DNA of 64,000 bases. Origin: Gavia stellata. Taxonomy: Eukaryota > Chordata > Aves > Gaviiformes > Gaviidae. Positions 12,201-22,672 of the stretch are shown here, piece by piece (position 1 is the first letter of the stretch; the number at the start of each line of letters is the position of its first letter). Under the pieces are notes generated by a model. The model had not been told where the DNA came from. It made no database searches and saw only the letters and a list, made by a program, of their open reading frames with translations. A program made the translations under genes and the position numbers. The stretch lies in NCBI RefSeq assembly GCF_030936135.1, contig NC_082613.1, forward strand, positions 2,046,001-2,110,000, written 5' to 3'.

Positions 12201-15200
12201 CTGCAAACAGATGCAGTGCACATCACCCGCCGTCCGGCCAGCCGTGCCGGAGGAGCCGCCATCCCGGCAATCCTGCTGCCTGGTCAGCTCCCTCGCTCTA
12301 CACGGGATCTGCCTCGGCTCTGGGCTGCCATGCCCCGGCCCTAGCAAAGATGGAGATTCTCTTTTGGAAGGCAGTGCCAGCTCCCCTGCAATTCAGTGCA
12401 CAGCCTCTACACCTGCAGATGCCTGCACAGGATACGGCTGCTTTTCCTGGGGTTCGCTGACCCCTCTCCTTTCATTTACACAGAGCAGTTTCAGCACAGC
12501 TGGGGCTTGCTTTGCAAAACCATTCTTCCATTTGGGTTGGAAGAAATCCTTCAACAACTATGCTACTTAGCAAAAGAAATCTGCATCTAGGTCAGCACGT
12601 CGGGCCCTGGGCAGGCTGTCGAGGACAGATATGCCCCATCCCCTTTGCACGGCCAATGCTGCTGGGCAGCCCCAGGGCTGCAGGAGGACGCTGGCCCAGG
12701 GGATGTGATGAGCGCGTGGGGAGCAGCAGGGGTGGGGATGGCCAGGGGGCAAGGACAGGGCAAGGCAGTGCTTGGGGGGCTTGGGTGGGGAGGAGAAGCC
12801 ATGGGGATACCTTTGCGAGGGGTCAAGGCTCTGCGTGTGCTCAGAGCAGACTCTTGTGGCATACTGAGCATGGCCAGCGGGGCCAGGGGAGACTACGAAG
12901 TCTCCAGTGTCTCATGATGGAGCACGCCAAATACTAGCATGTTGAACCACCGAGCCCTAGACCAGGCACTTCGGCTGACAACGGCAGCAAACTCCCTGAT
13001 TTCACCTACTTCATACCCAAAATTGATTAAGCAAAGCGGTACAAACACTGCAACTGCGGTGGCAGTTCACCAAATCAATCCACTTTGACATCCAACCTCC
13101 CGTCACTCCAAGCAGGAACAGAGCTGATCTGTAACTTCCAGTGATGCTGGGAGTCAGCATAACCCAAAGACGAGCTGGACAGATGCGAGTGGCCAACGGG
13201 AAACACCAGGTACAGAAAACTCAGGCCAAGATCTGGGAGGGCTTAATCAATGGTACTGAAAAAAAAGCCATTTGCTACGAGAACAGAAACAAGCCAAAAA
13301 GCATCCCTGAGAAGGAAACCCCAGAACAGCTAGGAGAGGATAACTGAGATTAAACAAACTAAACTCGACCTGTAAAATGCCCTTCTCTGGTGAAAATCAG
13401 GTAAGAAGAAGAGGCTGGAAGTCGAGCCGGCAATCCCTCCAACTCCTGAGAAACCAGAACTCATCTCCAAGCCTGGTGCTGGCTGTACTTAGAAACCAAT
13501 CCAGGATTTTTTGGAACAAGACAGAGACATTAAACAGGAAGCCAAGCAGTTACCTACAAAGGCACTGCCAAAACCACATGCTCTCTCCCTTTTCATGCCT
13601 TCTGCCCCAGCAGCCAGGGGTAAAATAGCAAACAAGACATCTGACTCATTTATTTCCAGTCCCCTGAAGTCACGCCAGCTGGTTTGCTCCACTTTGATAG
13701 CCATGAAAGCATCCCTTGGTGATGTAGCATCCTTCAGGAATCCCTCTAGCCCAGAAGACCTTGTCTGTGGGAGGTGGTGACCCTTATGGACTATAAGGAA
13801 AAGTCCCTAAAAAGCCACTGACCTTCCCTCCCTGCAAAGCAGCCTCTAAGCTGTTCTGAAAACAACCCGTTTGGTTTGGACTCCTGCCTGCCTGGCTCCT
13901 GCCCCAAAACAGCTCGTGGCCCTAAGGAGAGGGGAGGGTTTTGCAAGCTTGGTCCCAAACCGTGCTGGTTCTGGAGCAACTGTGCAGGGTTCATTCAAAA
14001 CTCTCCTAGCACCCATGAAGGATGTTTGCGCATCGCAGCTGCTCTCTGCATTCTGTATTTTCTCCACTGCTCTTAGACCACGTGCTCAGGCTTTTCCTCC
14101 ACTCTCGTGTAAGCGAGGGCCTCAACCTGCACGCGAAATGGACCTACGTTTCTTGCACATCATGGGACTCCATGAGCTGGGAGTTTATGAAAAACCACCA
14201 AATTATATAGGATTTGCAGCAAAAGCTCACAACACTGCCGCTACCTGCTTATTGCTCTCCCTGTTTTCTGTTTACTCTCATAAACACTTCAAAACATTCC
14301 AAATTCGAAATATCTCACAGCAGCACGCGCCCGTCCGTCCGAACAGCTCTCCCCAGGAGCCCAGCACATCTGGGGCTGCGGCTCGCGCAGGTGCTCAGTG
14401 ACAGCTCTCCTCTCCTTTTCACAACTTGTGCAAGTTTCAAAACTTTTGGGGACATTTCATGACAAGTGCATAGGAGCACCCAGTCCAGCCACCCCTCAAT
14501 GCCCTCGTTGACCAGCTGTTGGCTGGGGACAGCAAGGACAGGGACAGGAGGAGCAGAAAACACGTCTCCTCTTCCAACATCCCACTCCTGGCTACCACCC
14601 GCCAGCTCTGCTAAACCCTGGACTTCATAGGTGCTCGCAGGAGACACGAACCCGATGGTGCTCAGTGTTATAGCTGGCTCCACGGCTGCGTGCCCTTGCA
14701 GCAGGTTACTGCAGTCGCGTACCAAGACAGCCCCGTCGAAGCAGCATGCTCTTTAGAAACAGGGATGGCTTGCCGAAGGACTCGAGGCTTCTCTGGACCA
14801 AGACCTGGCTTGGAAAGGATGCTCCCTGCACCAACCAGGCTGCTGAATCCGAGGGGGGCCAGCAAAGCAACTGCAGGAGAGGCCTCTGTCTCCCCAGTCC
14901 ACACCAAGCCTAATTTGCCCCAACAAAGTGAACCCTGGCAGACCTTTCCACCTCCAGCACCTTCCCAGGGAGAGCAACCCAATAGCTTCATCACAGAGTG
15001 TCCTTCACTCCACCTCATCACTTTCAGTCCACCTAAACCAGAAGGAAGGGCTGAAAAAAAGGGCTTTTCTACTTTTAAAGGTGCTGATAAGATGTGGCGC
15101 AGGGAAAAACGCTCTCCCGAACACAGGTATGTTCATACTGCGGACAGCTGGAGTTCATTCCCCTTCGCAATAACTTACACCCCTCTGTTAGCAATTACAG

Positions 15201-16039
15201 CTTCAACCCCCTCAAGGGAAGAGCAGCATTTGGGAAACATTTAGGGCACACACGTTTCCCTGTGAGGCCGCTGATTTTGGGTGCCTGCTCTGAGGTACAC
15301 CTCTGGGGTCCAACCCTCCCCCTCGGTGCAGGCACCCCACGGCATCCAGGGTTGCCGTTAGCAAGGTAAAGGCAGCGAGAGGCTCTCTGCACCTGCAGAG
15401 GGGATCTGCCCAGCGTAAGCAGACAGGAGAAAAATCTCCTTGGGCCTGGAGATTCCTGGATAGAGAAATCAGCTATCCATCAGAGTGACAGTCCTTAGCA
15501 AGCGGGTCCCCCGAGGCTCGTATGCTCGCAAACCTCCATCCCAGGGGCCGCGACACGGGAGACAGCAGATGGTCTGAACTCATTTAAGCCTTTCCATCCT
15601 TTGATGTAACACTTAGCTACCAACACGATAAATAAGCAGCGAGACACCCACCTCGTTAAGCCGGACGCACGCCCCTCGAAAGGGAGGGACCGTTTCCATC
15701 CCTCCCCTCCTGCTCCCAGGGACCGGCTCTCTGCAGCTCCGAGGGCCTGGGGCTTTTTTGGCCGAGCACAGCCCTCACCGGTGGGTTGAAGCAAGGAGTA
15801 GAGCTGTGCTGAGACCCGATGCACTCCCACCCCCTCGTTTTGGCAGCTGCTCCCCATCCCCTGAGCTCGTCCCCTCCACCCCATCCACCTCCACGAAAAG
15901 AAAAACCCTGTTCCTTACCGAGCTTGGGCAGCTCTGCCGGCGGGTTTATCCTCGTCTCTGTCCTGCTTTCTTTGCTGGCAGCGGGTTTGTTAGAGCCTGC
16001 AGTTTTCCTTCCACCTTTACAGGCATAGGAATCCGCCAT
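69..16039 (-). CDS. ZNF512B: ZNF512B zinc finger protein 512B, 5' twelve coding exons (3' end outside window)
   Basis: Twelve minus-strand exons join in phase to give 546 residues starting MADSYACKGG. Exons by coordinate: 15919-16039, 12121-12200, 11194-11322, 10677-10849, 10259-10512, 9403-9474, 6977-7111, 5478-5602, 2881-2967, 1910-2008, 1015-1185, 69-260. All have GT-AG borders. The product has six zinc fingers in three pairs, each pair a C2HC finger then a C2H2 finger: C86/C91/H104/C108 with C121/C124/H137/H142; C340/C343/H357/C361 with C368/C371/H384/H389; C422/C427/H440/C444 with C458/C461/H474/H479. It also has an AT-hook-like GRKKGRPK (about 51-58) and an RRKQKTP motif (253-259) of the NuRD/RBBP4-binding type. 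Family knowledge: ZNF512B is a nuclear chromatin-associated repressor-type protein linked to TGF-beta signalling and ALS risk in people. The identity rests on long stretches matching my memory of human ZNF512B. The last part of the protein lies left of base 69. The paralogue ZNF512 is less likely because of the RRKQKTP segment and gene order. Confidence 0.95.
1015..1185 (-). CDS. ZNF512B: ZNF512B exon, rest of finger 5 and finger 6 (residues 426-482)
   Basis: 171 nt, 57 codons; acceptor tctctgtag, donor CCTCG|gtgagc. It encodes GCVANFSSLMGYQYHQKRCG, completing the C2HC finger, then FSCPHCSKKYKSKAGHDYHV with the C2H2 finger C458/C461/H474/H479. The GYQYHQ and KSKAGHDYHVRSEHTA stretches are near-identical to human ZNF512B as recalled. 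Confidence 0.95.
1910..2008 (-). CDS. ZNF512B: ZNF512B exon, charged helix and first Cys of finger 5 (residues 393-425)
   Basis: 99 nt, 33 codons; acceptor tgtttccag, donor AATGAG|gtaaga. It encodes a charged, probably helical EEQERERLRKVLKQMG-like segment and ends KLKCPNE, so finger 5 (C422, C427, H440, C444) is split between this exon and the next. The human equivalent is ERERLRKVLKQMGRLRCPQE (memory). Confidence 0.93.
2881..2967 (-). CDS. ZNF512B: ZNF512B exon, zinc finger 4 (C2H2; residues 364-392)
   Basis: 87 nt, 29 codons in phase 0; acceptor cagctgcag, strong donor GCAAG|gtaagt. It encodes DALKCQHCKKQFKSKAGLNY and HTMAEHVSK: finger C368-x2-C371-x12-H384-x4-H389. The KSKAGLNYHTMAEH core is the family signature shared with ZNF512. 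Confidence 0.95.
5478..5602 (-). CDS. ZNF512B: ZNF512B exon, zinc finger 3 (C2HC; residues 322-363)
   Basis: 125 nt; acceptor cctcgccag, donor AGAAA|gtaagg. It encodes NPEDQWQREISEKGEVACPT followed by the rest of finger C340-x2-C343-x13-H357-x3-C361 and VCQK. It matches the EEQWQRAIHERGEAVCPTC segment of human ZNF512B recalled from memory. Confidence 0.94.
6137..6350. promoter_or_regulatory. Three GTTTATTTG-type motifs in a ZNF512B intron
   Basis: GTTTATTTGAATGG (6137-6150), GTTTATTTGGATGC (from 6296) and GTTTATTTGAATT (6338-6350) recur within about 210 bp. The first two are preceded by T, giving TGTTTATTT, which fits the forkhead consensus TRTTTRYTT. A fork-head-responsive element is possible, but chance recurrence in AT-richer intron DNA is not excluded. 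Confidence 0.2.
6977..7111 (-). CDS. ZNF512B: ZNF512B exon, basic linker (residues 277-321)
   Basis: 135 nt; acceptor tgtctctacag, donor GGCAG|gtgagg. It encodes LVKAEDKAKAHRAKKLEGST then a lysine- and proline-rich tail. LVKAEDKA matches the human protein as recalled. It ends in phase 1, so Val322 is made with the next exon. Confidence 0.9.
9403..9474 (-). CDS. ZNF512B: ZNF512B exon with RRKQKTP NuRD-type motif (residues 253-276)
   Basis: 72 nt. Two AG acceptors are close together; the phase of the upstream exon (single A left over) selects gagtcag|GA, giving Arg253 across the junction and then RKQKTPKKFTGEQPSISGTF and GLK. The donor is AAAG|gtaata. The RRKQKxP core matches the family of RBBP4-binding NuRD-interaction motifs (FOG1, SALL and BCL11 types), and ZNF512B is reported to use a variant of it. 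It sits in the linker between finger pairs one and two. Confidence 0.93.
10259..10512 (-). CDS. ZNF512B: ZNF512B exon, low-complexity linker (residues 168-252)
   Basis: 254 nt, the longest coding exon in the window for this gene; acceptor tgccctag, donor CACA|gtaaga. It encodes a disordered linker rich in A, E, S and K (AAESSACPTIHPKQAKTEKA onwards) ending EEDPERMKH. The EEDPER(T/M)KH end is shared with human ZNF512B as I recall it, while the middle is poorly conserved. The intron before it is only 164 bp. Confidence 0.9.
10677..10849 (-). CDS. ZNF512B: ZNF512B exon, zinc finger 2 (C2H2) and short linker (residues 111-167)
   Basis: 173 nt; acceptor gcgcag, donor AAAAG|gtacca. The finger is C121-x2-C124-x12-H137-x4-H142. 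After WNHLDRPVPTSK the frame goes straight into AENKVPKAIGKSSGKK. In the human protein I recall a long block of KPV/VTKP-type repeats between these two points; here nothing separates them within one uninterrupted exon. It ends in phase 2, and the next exon completes Arg168. Confidence 0.94.
11194..11322 (-). CDS. ZNF512B: ZNF512B exon, zinc finger 1 (C2HC; residues 68-110)
   Basis: 129 nt, 43 codons, phase 0 at both ends; acceptor tgttcccag, donor AAGGG|gtaagg. It carries the WKDEFKAHSRVKCPNSGCWL segment and the finger C86-x4-C91-x12-H104-x3-C108. Nearly every residue agrees with my memory of the human protein, which makes this one of the most diagnostic exons. Confidence 0.95.
12121..12200 (-). 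CDS. ZNF512B: ZNF512B exon, AT-hook-like segment (residues 41-67)
   Basis: 80 nt between acceptor tttgcag and donor CCCC|gtaaga. The split codon with the previous exon gives Gly41, followed by NATSDKTEGRKKGRPKAENQ and ALKDIP. This closely matches the human segment ending in KKGRPKAENQALRDIP as I recall it. The basic GRKKGRPK resembles an AT-hook core and may contact DNA (inference). Confidence 0.92.
12201..15918 (-). other. ZNF512B intron, 3.7 kb, no gene seen
   Basis: Unique-looking sequence with no recognisable coding exon, RNA gene or full repeat. G-rich patches lie around 12670-12800, and 13240-13360 is A-rich with a short chance reading frame. I cannot assign any function. Confidence 0.6.
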
Positions 16040-16041
16040 CT
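15919..16041 (-). CDS. ZNF512B: ZNF512B exon with start codon (residues 1-40)
   Basis: The acceptor (pyrimidine tract then ttctttcag) is followed after two bases by ATG at 16039-16037. The donor is CTCG|gtaagg at 15919. The start codon is therefore almost at the splice junction; G at -3 and G at +4 make a good initiation context. It encodes MADSYACKGGRKTAGSNKPA and 20 further residues rich in K, S and T, and ends in phase 1. The N-terminus is only loosely similar to the human one I recall. Confidence 0.88.
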
Positions 16042-19000
16042 CTGAAAGAAGCAGGGGAGGCGTTAAAATTCAATCCTTGGAGCTGGGAGCAACACATGCT
16101 GAAAGCAAGGAGAGCTGCTGGGGAGGGAGGGAAATTGGAAAACTATCATGCAGCTTAAAGGTTCCCACAAAGAGAAGAAACGGGACGTGTTTCCAAGTAT
16201 TTGTTCTATGGTCGAGCAACACCATAGACGTGGCCGAAAAGCTGCTTTCATTACAGGCTGGTTTCCCCTCCACATATAACAGCAAAGACTTTATTAAAAA
16301 TTATGGGCTGACTTTGCCCAGAGAAGTAGCGAATAAATGGCTTTTCCTTTTCGTTTATTTCTCTGCTTTCATTTAAGACACCAAAAGAAAAAAAAATAGT
16401 GAGTTTTAATGAACAGATGTAGTGATAAATTTCCAATTTTCCTTATTAATGGGAAACTGTTATAAACTGAGAATTGTTAATGTTATCTGAATTTTCCGTA
16501 TTAATAATTCAATTTGGCTTCTCTATAAATAATGAACATCAGGAATTATCGCAGAAGGCCCAAGCTCGCTCCCAACGGAAGCGGGCAGCAGGACAGCCCT
16601 CCACTTTGGCGGTGCCAGGACGAAGCCCACGGTGTGGCTGGCTCTCCCCGGGTTGGCTTCAAGCACCTTCCTCCCCTTCCGACAGCAAAGACACGTCTGA
16701 GGGTGGGGGCTGCGTTGGGAGATGCCGCGTACAGCCCCAGGGGAACGGCGCCCTCCAAGCCTCCGCAATGAGAGCATTGAGCCCTTGGGAGGTGATTTCC
16801 CGGACCACCACGGCCTTGAGACCTTGGTCGGGACGCGATGCTGATGCTCAGCCAGGCACCGGCAGCGTGACTAAGGGAAGTGCCAACTGGTGCCTTCTTC
16901 ACCTTTGCTCAACACTTCTCTCCCACACACAGGGTTTTAAAAACACAGATTTGACTCATCACCCCCAGTTCTTCTCGCAAGTTCACATTTAGCATCATTT
17001 AATTCAACAGAGTTGATGCCCAGAGCATCCAGACTCATCCCGCCTGTCTGATGGTGAAGGTCAGGGGAGCATCTCCCGTGCGCCCAGATCGCCGGCCATG
17101 CCACCCACACATGGGACACGAGGGTCCAACAGTCTTTTCTGAAGTGCCGCCGGAGACTTTCCACGTGGGAATGGGCACTGCGCATCGCGTTGCAGCCCAG
17201 GTGCTTGGAAAAGACCTGGCAAAAGCTTCCGGCACGTGTTTGGCTGGTGACACGTATGTGGTTGTTTGCACGGACACAAAGGTTAATCGGATCAAGTGAG
17301 AAACTCTGGCCTTGGCAACAGGTTCGCTGGCATTTGGTGCTGAACACAGGGATCGTTTATTCAGCTAATTTGGGCTCTTTTGGTGGGAGACCTGGGTAGG
17401 AGCTGCGGCCTGACTGCCAGTGGCTCCTTCCCAGGGACAGCTGGTCTCCAGAGCAGGCACAGAGAGGGGTCCCTGCGGCCCCTTCCCAAATCACAGCTCC
17501 ACTCTCACCTGTGTGAGCGCTGCTACTGTCCCTGACTCTCCAGGGACGAACATGCCAGTCCCCTTCCTGCCTCTGCTACCTCCTGGCACCTCTGCTCCTC
17601 TCAGCAATCCTCAGCCAAGTTGCTCAAAGAAAAAAAAAAAAAAAAAAAAAAGAGACTCACGGAAGACCAGCGAACCGAAAGCTGAAGATGACACGATCTC
17701 TGCTCTTTACAACAGGGTGAAAACCAAGGGGAAATCCACGCAGCTGACACATTTATCCAACCTGGGCTAGTGCCGAAACGCAATCGCACTGTGGCTTTGC
17801 CCCTTGGGCTGCACGCACACCCCAGCAGGAGAATGGAGGGATGGCCAGTGCCAGGGCGACAGCTGAGCAGGACCCCGCACGCCAAATGGCACCCACCGGC
17901 ACGCTCGCACCCCAAGCGGCAAGACACCCCGGCGCAGGCGGGCAGGGCTGCCGTCGGGCGGGCGACAGACCACAAAACCTCTGTGTCTGCCTTGCGAGGC
18001 AGCTTGAGGACGACTCACAAAGGGCGATATGCCCACTGACAGCTGGGGCACCCACCTCCTGCGCCCCGAACACCCCGTGGCAGCGCACACCAAACCACGG
18101 GAGCCGGGGCAGTGCTGAGCTTTACGCTCCAACACTCCCTTCCCGAAACCACCGCCGTGTTCCAGGTGCCCAGCTCAGCCCTGCTCCCACAGTCGGACGC
18201 TTCTCGTTCCCCTTGACACATCTGTCCTCTCAAAGGGATCCTTTCTGGCCGGCTTAGGAGGTTTTGAATGTCTTTTGTTTTTCCACACCAAATACTTCTT
18301 TGAATTTTTTTCCCCTTCTTATGTTTTGCCTAAATGAAAAATAAAAATCCCATAAACCACTTAGCAAGAGCCAAACTCCGTTCCCTGGCCACTGATACAA
18401 CCCCAGGGATCCCAGAGGAATTGCCCCGGAGCCAGAGAGCAGAAATCGGCCCATTGTATTTTTTTGCGATGTCCAAACTTCTCAGTCGTTTTTGAGTAAC
18501 ACAGGCTGAAAATGGGCAACAGCCTGTGCCCTTCCACGCTTTCGTTACGTTTTTGGTGAAAATCCTTTTGCAGCCAGCAACAGGAGGAGAAGATATCGGC
18601 AGGTCCTGCCTGCGAGCGGGGCTAGGATGCAGCACGGGGAGGTCAGGGCTGGCAGCGTCTTTGCCGATGAAGCCTTCAGCTCTTTTCAGGTAACTTTTTA
18701 GAAGTTCGTGGCAGCATTTTCGAAGCGTTCCACTCCAGCTCCGGAAAAAAAAGCCCATGTCAACACATAAGCCAGTGTGGAATGAGCGGAAGCCGAGCTG
18801 GCAGTGCCAGGAGCGGGGCTGAGGAGCAAGCCCGTGGCCGTGGGAAGCAGGGAGGAAAGCCTGGGAACCTGCCACTTGCTCCGGAGCCCCCGGCAGCCCT
18901 GCCTGGCCGGCATGGCCACGCACTCCTCCACTGGGTTTGACAAGGGACGGCAATGTCCCAGCCCCAACAGGCTCCTTTCCTCCCTGACAGACCCCTCCTG

Positions 19001-20462
19001 TGGAGCTGTTGGGCTCTGCGGGCTGAGCACAGCCCTGAAATTGGGCACAAACTGGAAAAAGGGAAATAATTCCAAGTACAAATGCTTGCTTGTGACTTGG
19101 ATGGTGTCCGCAGGAACACGCACACAGCCAGGGATGGCTGTGACCCTCTTGGCACCCAGACATCCTTACGGCTACAAGGGGGAAAGTCACCCGTGGGTCC
19201 TGACCACAAATTCTCCTGCCGGGACTCCCGCCCCTGTCCCATTGCTACGGATGCACTGTATCGCGCACCAACCGGTCTGGTCACCCGTCGATCCGCTCCG
19301 CTTGTCATTAGTAATTTACCAACGGCTCCAGATGTAGGCAATGCCAAAAAGGCAAGCGAGCTGCCCGCGGTGCCCTGGCACAAGTGACGCGCCAGGCAGC
19401 ATGCAGGCAGAGACGCGACGAGGCCAACTCGGATGACGGATGCCAAAGGGCGCTGCCGTCTCCATCGCTGCCGGAGGAGCTGTGCTCCCTCCCGTGAACT
19501 TGAGGCCGAACCGCAGCTGCGGCCACGCGCTGGGAGAAACTTCCCGGGAGTAAAGATGAGGAAGCGGCGGGAAAGGCTTCCTCGGGAGGGAGCGGAATTG
19601 TCCTCGCTGGAGGTTTCCCGAGAGGGAACCACGTGGCGGGTGAAGCCCGGCAAGCCGCTGCCTCCCTGGGCACGGCCGGTGACCGGGGGGCTCCGGAGGC
19701 GCGCGGTGCAGCCCCTCGCCATCGCGCCCACGCCGAGCGACGCCCGGGGGCTGCTGTACACCCCCGGCGAGGCTCTCCGGGAGGGAACAACTCACCCGGC
19801 GGCGTGAGGCCGCCGCGCTCCCGCCGAGAGGCTGGCTGTGGGCGCGGGCGAGGCGTTTCGATGGTGCAAAGTTTCTGTCTGAAGCACTCGGCCAGTCCCT
19901 CCCCACTCACGGGCACAAAAGCAAAGGGGAAAAGCACACGGAAACCGCCCGGCGGACAACGAGACCTCGCCGCGCCGAGGTGGGGACCGGGGCGTCCCCC
20001 CGCCCCGGGCATCCCCGGGGGTAGCGGACACGGGCACCTCTGCCCTGCCCGGTCCGGCTGTCACCTCCCCGGGCCCGCCTGCGCCCTGCCCCGGTCCCCC
20101 CCTCTGCCCCAGCCCGCTGTCACCCCGGCTGCCGCCCGCCACCGCGCAGGCAGGGCCGCCCCGGGCCTGTCACCTCCCCGGGCCTCAGCGGGGGCCGCCC
20201 CGCCGCCTGTCAGCCGCCCGGGCCGCCCCGCGGCCTGCCGCCTCGCCGGGCTCGGCCGCCCCATCCCCGGGAGACGGCCGGGGCCCAGCGAGGGCCGGCG
20301 GGGAGGGCCCGGCCCGGCCGCGCCGCCGGGAGGGGAAGAGCGAGCGGCAAAATGGCGACGCGGCGGCGGGCGGAGCGGAGCGGAGCGCAGCGGAGCGGGG
20401 CGCGGGGGGTGCCCGCCGCGGCGGGCCGGGGGTGCCGGGCCGGGCCGCGGCTCGGTGCTTAC
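16042..20462 (-). other. ZNF512B first intron, 4.4 kb
   Basis: An AT-rich island lies at 16270-16550, just upstream of the ATG exon, in otherwise GC-rich DNA. A 24-base A run lies at 17628-17651. From about 19.4 kb the sequence enters the CpG island of the promoter. The long open frames on both strands at 18.3-20 kb lack splice or codon support and are treated as GC artefacts. Confidence 0.55.
17628..17651. repeat. Poly-A tract (A24)
   Basis: Twenty-four consecutive A on the plus strand, interrupted by nothing. No flanking SINE or LINE body was recognised, so this is called as a simple homopolymer rather than a retroelement tail. Confidence 0.85.
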
Positions 20463-20660
20463 CTCGGCGGCGGCGGGCCGCGGTGCGGGGCGCGCAGGGC
20501 CGGGCGCCCCCCGGCCGGCGAGGCGCTGCCGCCCGCCGCCCCCGGCTGCGGGCCGCCGTGCGGGGCAACCCGGCGCGCCCACACCCGCGGCGGCGCCGCG
20601 CTCCGCTGCCGCGCTCCCGCCCGCCCGTCGCCGCCGCCGCCGCCGCCGCGGCTCATGCGC
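20463..20660 (-). other. ZNF512B: Probable non-coding first exon of ZNF512B
   Basis: The sequence GCCGAG|gtaagcacc on the minus strand is a consensus splice donor with its last exon base at 20463, inside the densest CpG stretch of this part of the window and upstream of the ATG exon at 16041. The 5' limit of about 20660 is a guess based on where GC boxes start. An ATG at 20656 would read out of frame with the main start after splicing, so it would be at most an upstream reading frame. Confidence 0.55.
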
Positions 20661-21147
20661 GCTCCCCGGCCCGCCCCGCCCGGCCCGGCCCGCCCCGCGC
20701 CCCGCCACCGCCGCCGGCCCGCGCCGGCCCCGCGCCGCGCGGATCTCGCGTGGCTCCGCCGACGGAGCCGGGACCGGGGCCGGGGCCGGGGGCGGGAGGG
20801 CGGGCGGGGGCGCCGCCCCGGGAGGGCGGGACCGGGCAGCGCCCCCCGGCACGGCCCGGCTTGACCCGGTCCCCGGTGCGGGCAGGGCGGGGTGCGGGCA
20901 GGGTGCCCTGCCGCTCCGACCCCCCAGCCCGGGGGTGCAGGCAGCTGGGCGGAGGTGCGGGTCCCCTTGAGAAGCCACCCCGCTCCCGGGGACCAGGCCG
21001 GCGCGGTGGTGCCGGTGGGGTGGTCCGGTTCTTCTCAGCTCCCGGGCTCGGGGTGGCACCCGGGTGGCACCCGGGAAGGTGCCGCAGGGCAGAGCCGGCA
21101 TCGGTTACCGGCAGCGGGAACGCACAGCCGCGCCGGCATCCAGCGCG
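20660..21147 (-). promoter_or_regulatory. ZNF512B: CpG-island promoter of ZNF512B
   Basis: Extremely GC- and CpG-rich DNA (the island spans roughly 19.5-21.1 kb) with repeated GC boxes (CCGCCC/CCCGCCC types around 20668-20710), and no TATA box seen. It lies immediately upstream of the candidate first exon. A CATGCGCGC-type partial NRF1 site overlaps 20654-20662. Activity is inferred from position and composition only. Confidence 0.55.
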
Positions 21148-21359
21148 GCCATCTGAGTGACCGCAGCAGCCCAGAAATTGGGGAAAACCGGACAAATTTT
21201 GCCATCTGAGTGACCGCAGCAGCCCAGAAATTGGGGAAAACCGGACAAATTTTGCCATCTGAGTGACCGCAGCAGCCCAGAAATTGGGGAAAACCGGACA
21301 AATTTTGCCATCTGAGTGACCGCAGCAGCCCAGAAATTGGGGAAAACCGGACAAATTTT
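21148..21359. repeat. Four perfect copies of a 53-bp tandem repeat
   Basis: Units at 21148-21200, 21201-21253, 21254-21306 and 21307-21359 are identical base for base; each starts gccatctgagtgaccgcagc and ends in acaaatttt. A diverged start of a fifth unit (gccagctgag) follows at 21360. Perfect identity implies recent expansion or ongoing homogenisation. Because 53 is not a multiple of three and the unit lacks minus-strand stops, long spurious reading frames run through it in several frames. It lies about 0.5-0.7 kb upstream of the presumed ZNF512B first exon. Confidence 0.97.
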
Positions 21360-22261
21360 GCCAGCTGAGAGCAAAACCCATAGTGACCGTCGCTGTTGGG
21401 GCCACCCCGCAGCACCATCACCCGTGCGTGGCTCACGCGGCGCCGCCGGGAATCGGGCGGCCCTGTGGCACGGCCGTGCAAAATCGAAGCGACAAAATCC
21501 CCAACCCAAGTTGGGAGTGTCCCCGCGGTTCCCCTCTTTGCCTCCATTGCGGGGAAAGAGTTTAATTAATGTCTGCGGAGAGCAGGGAAAGCTTTCTGTA
21601 ATTGCTAGGTATTATTATCGGCGGAGCGGAGGGTGATCAGCGGGGTGGGAGGCACAGGCACAGCCCACCTTTTTTGTATAAAATGAGGTATATCCAAGGC
21701 AGCTTTGCTTCCAGCCAACGAGCTGCCTGCCAGGAGAGCTGTTAACCTGCAGCAGGCAGGAAAGCAGCTGCCTGTTAGGGCTGTCAGGCAGCCTCACGGG
21801 CCCGCTGGGACCAGGCAGCCCCTTCAGCACCTTCAAAGTCTCCTCCTCGCTATAAGGCTGCGAACGGTGCCCAGACACCCCTGCTCGTCCCCGCAGCATC
21901 CCGACGGCACACGTGCATGCATGCGCATGTGTGTGCAGAAGTGCCACCGTATTCATTTGCTGCATCTGCAAAGCACGATCTTGCATCTCGAGGAGCGGGG
22001 AGAGGGAGGTGCCGGCGAGCCCGGCCCCCCCGGGGGGTCACGCAGAGGCTTGCAGAGCCGCCGGCCGCGGGCTGATTGAGGTACAGAAACTCTGAAATAA
22101 TGCAATATAAAGGCAGCCACAGTTGCTATTTTCAGGCCCCGCTGAGTGGAGGGGACGGGGCCAAGAAATGGACTTGAAAAGAACAGCAAATGTAGAGCAG
22201 ATGCTGAGGAGCACTTTGTTTCACACACAGAGTTGTACCGGTGTGGAAGAGCCTCGCTGGG

Positions 22262-22305
22262 AAGGGCAGGAGGAGGAAGAGGAGGAGGAGGAGAAGGAAG
22301 AATAG
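22262..22305. repeat. GGA/GAA-rich purine tract
   Basis: Imperfect (GGA)n/(GAA)n run on the plus strand, almost pure purine. Simple repeat with potential for triplex structure; nothing coding is implied. Confidence 0.8.
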
Positions 22306-22672
22306 TGGCGGGGCAGCGGTGCTGCCTTTCTCCGCGTGCTCACAGGAAACCATCGCTCCTCCTCTTGCATCGTGGCTTCGTCGCAGAGGTGGGTCGTGGA
22401 CAAGAGCTCGTCCTCACAGACCGGCATGAGGCCATGGCGGGGACGGGACCGCGTGTGCCGAGCGGCGATTCCCCGGTGCTCTGGCCCCTGGGTCAGCGTT
22501 CCCAGCGTTCCCACCATGCAGGACAGGAGGAGGCAGAGGAGAGGCAGCCTGGCACACGCTGTGGCGGTAAATGCCTGAGAAGGTGCTTGGCAGCAGGGGA
22601 TGAAGCAGTCTGAGCCATCGAGCGTGTAAATTAAATTGATACGGACCCCAGGAAGAGGAGAGGGTGGAAATC

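Noticed and set aside
17612-17700. Poly-A tract as the tail of a processed pseudogene or SINE
   Set aside because: No recognisable gene or SINE body upstream and no target-site duplication seen.
18330-19761. Minus-strand open frames of 286 and 333 codons in the first ZNF512B intron
   Set aside because: GC-driven, no similarity to known families that I recognise, and they would not splice in phase with the start exon at 16039.
19633-21101. Open frames of 445 codons (plus) and 346 codons (minus) in the ZNF512B CpG island
   Set aside because: Arg/Pro/Gly/Ala-only translation of CpG-dense DNA on both strands at once; typical composition artefact at a promoter.
21035-21547. Minus-strand frames with repeated KFVRFSPISGLLRSLRWQ-like units, suggesting a repeat protein
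   Set aside because: The unit is 53 bp, so successive copies are read in different frames; the same DNA gives three unrelated peptides. It is a non-coding tandem repeat.
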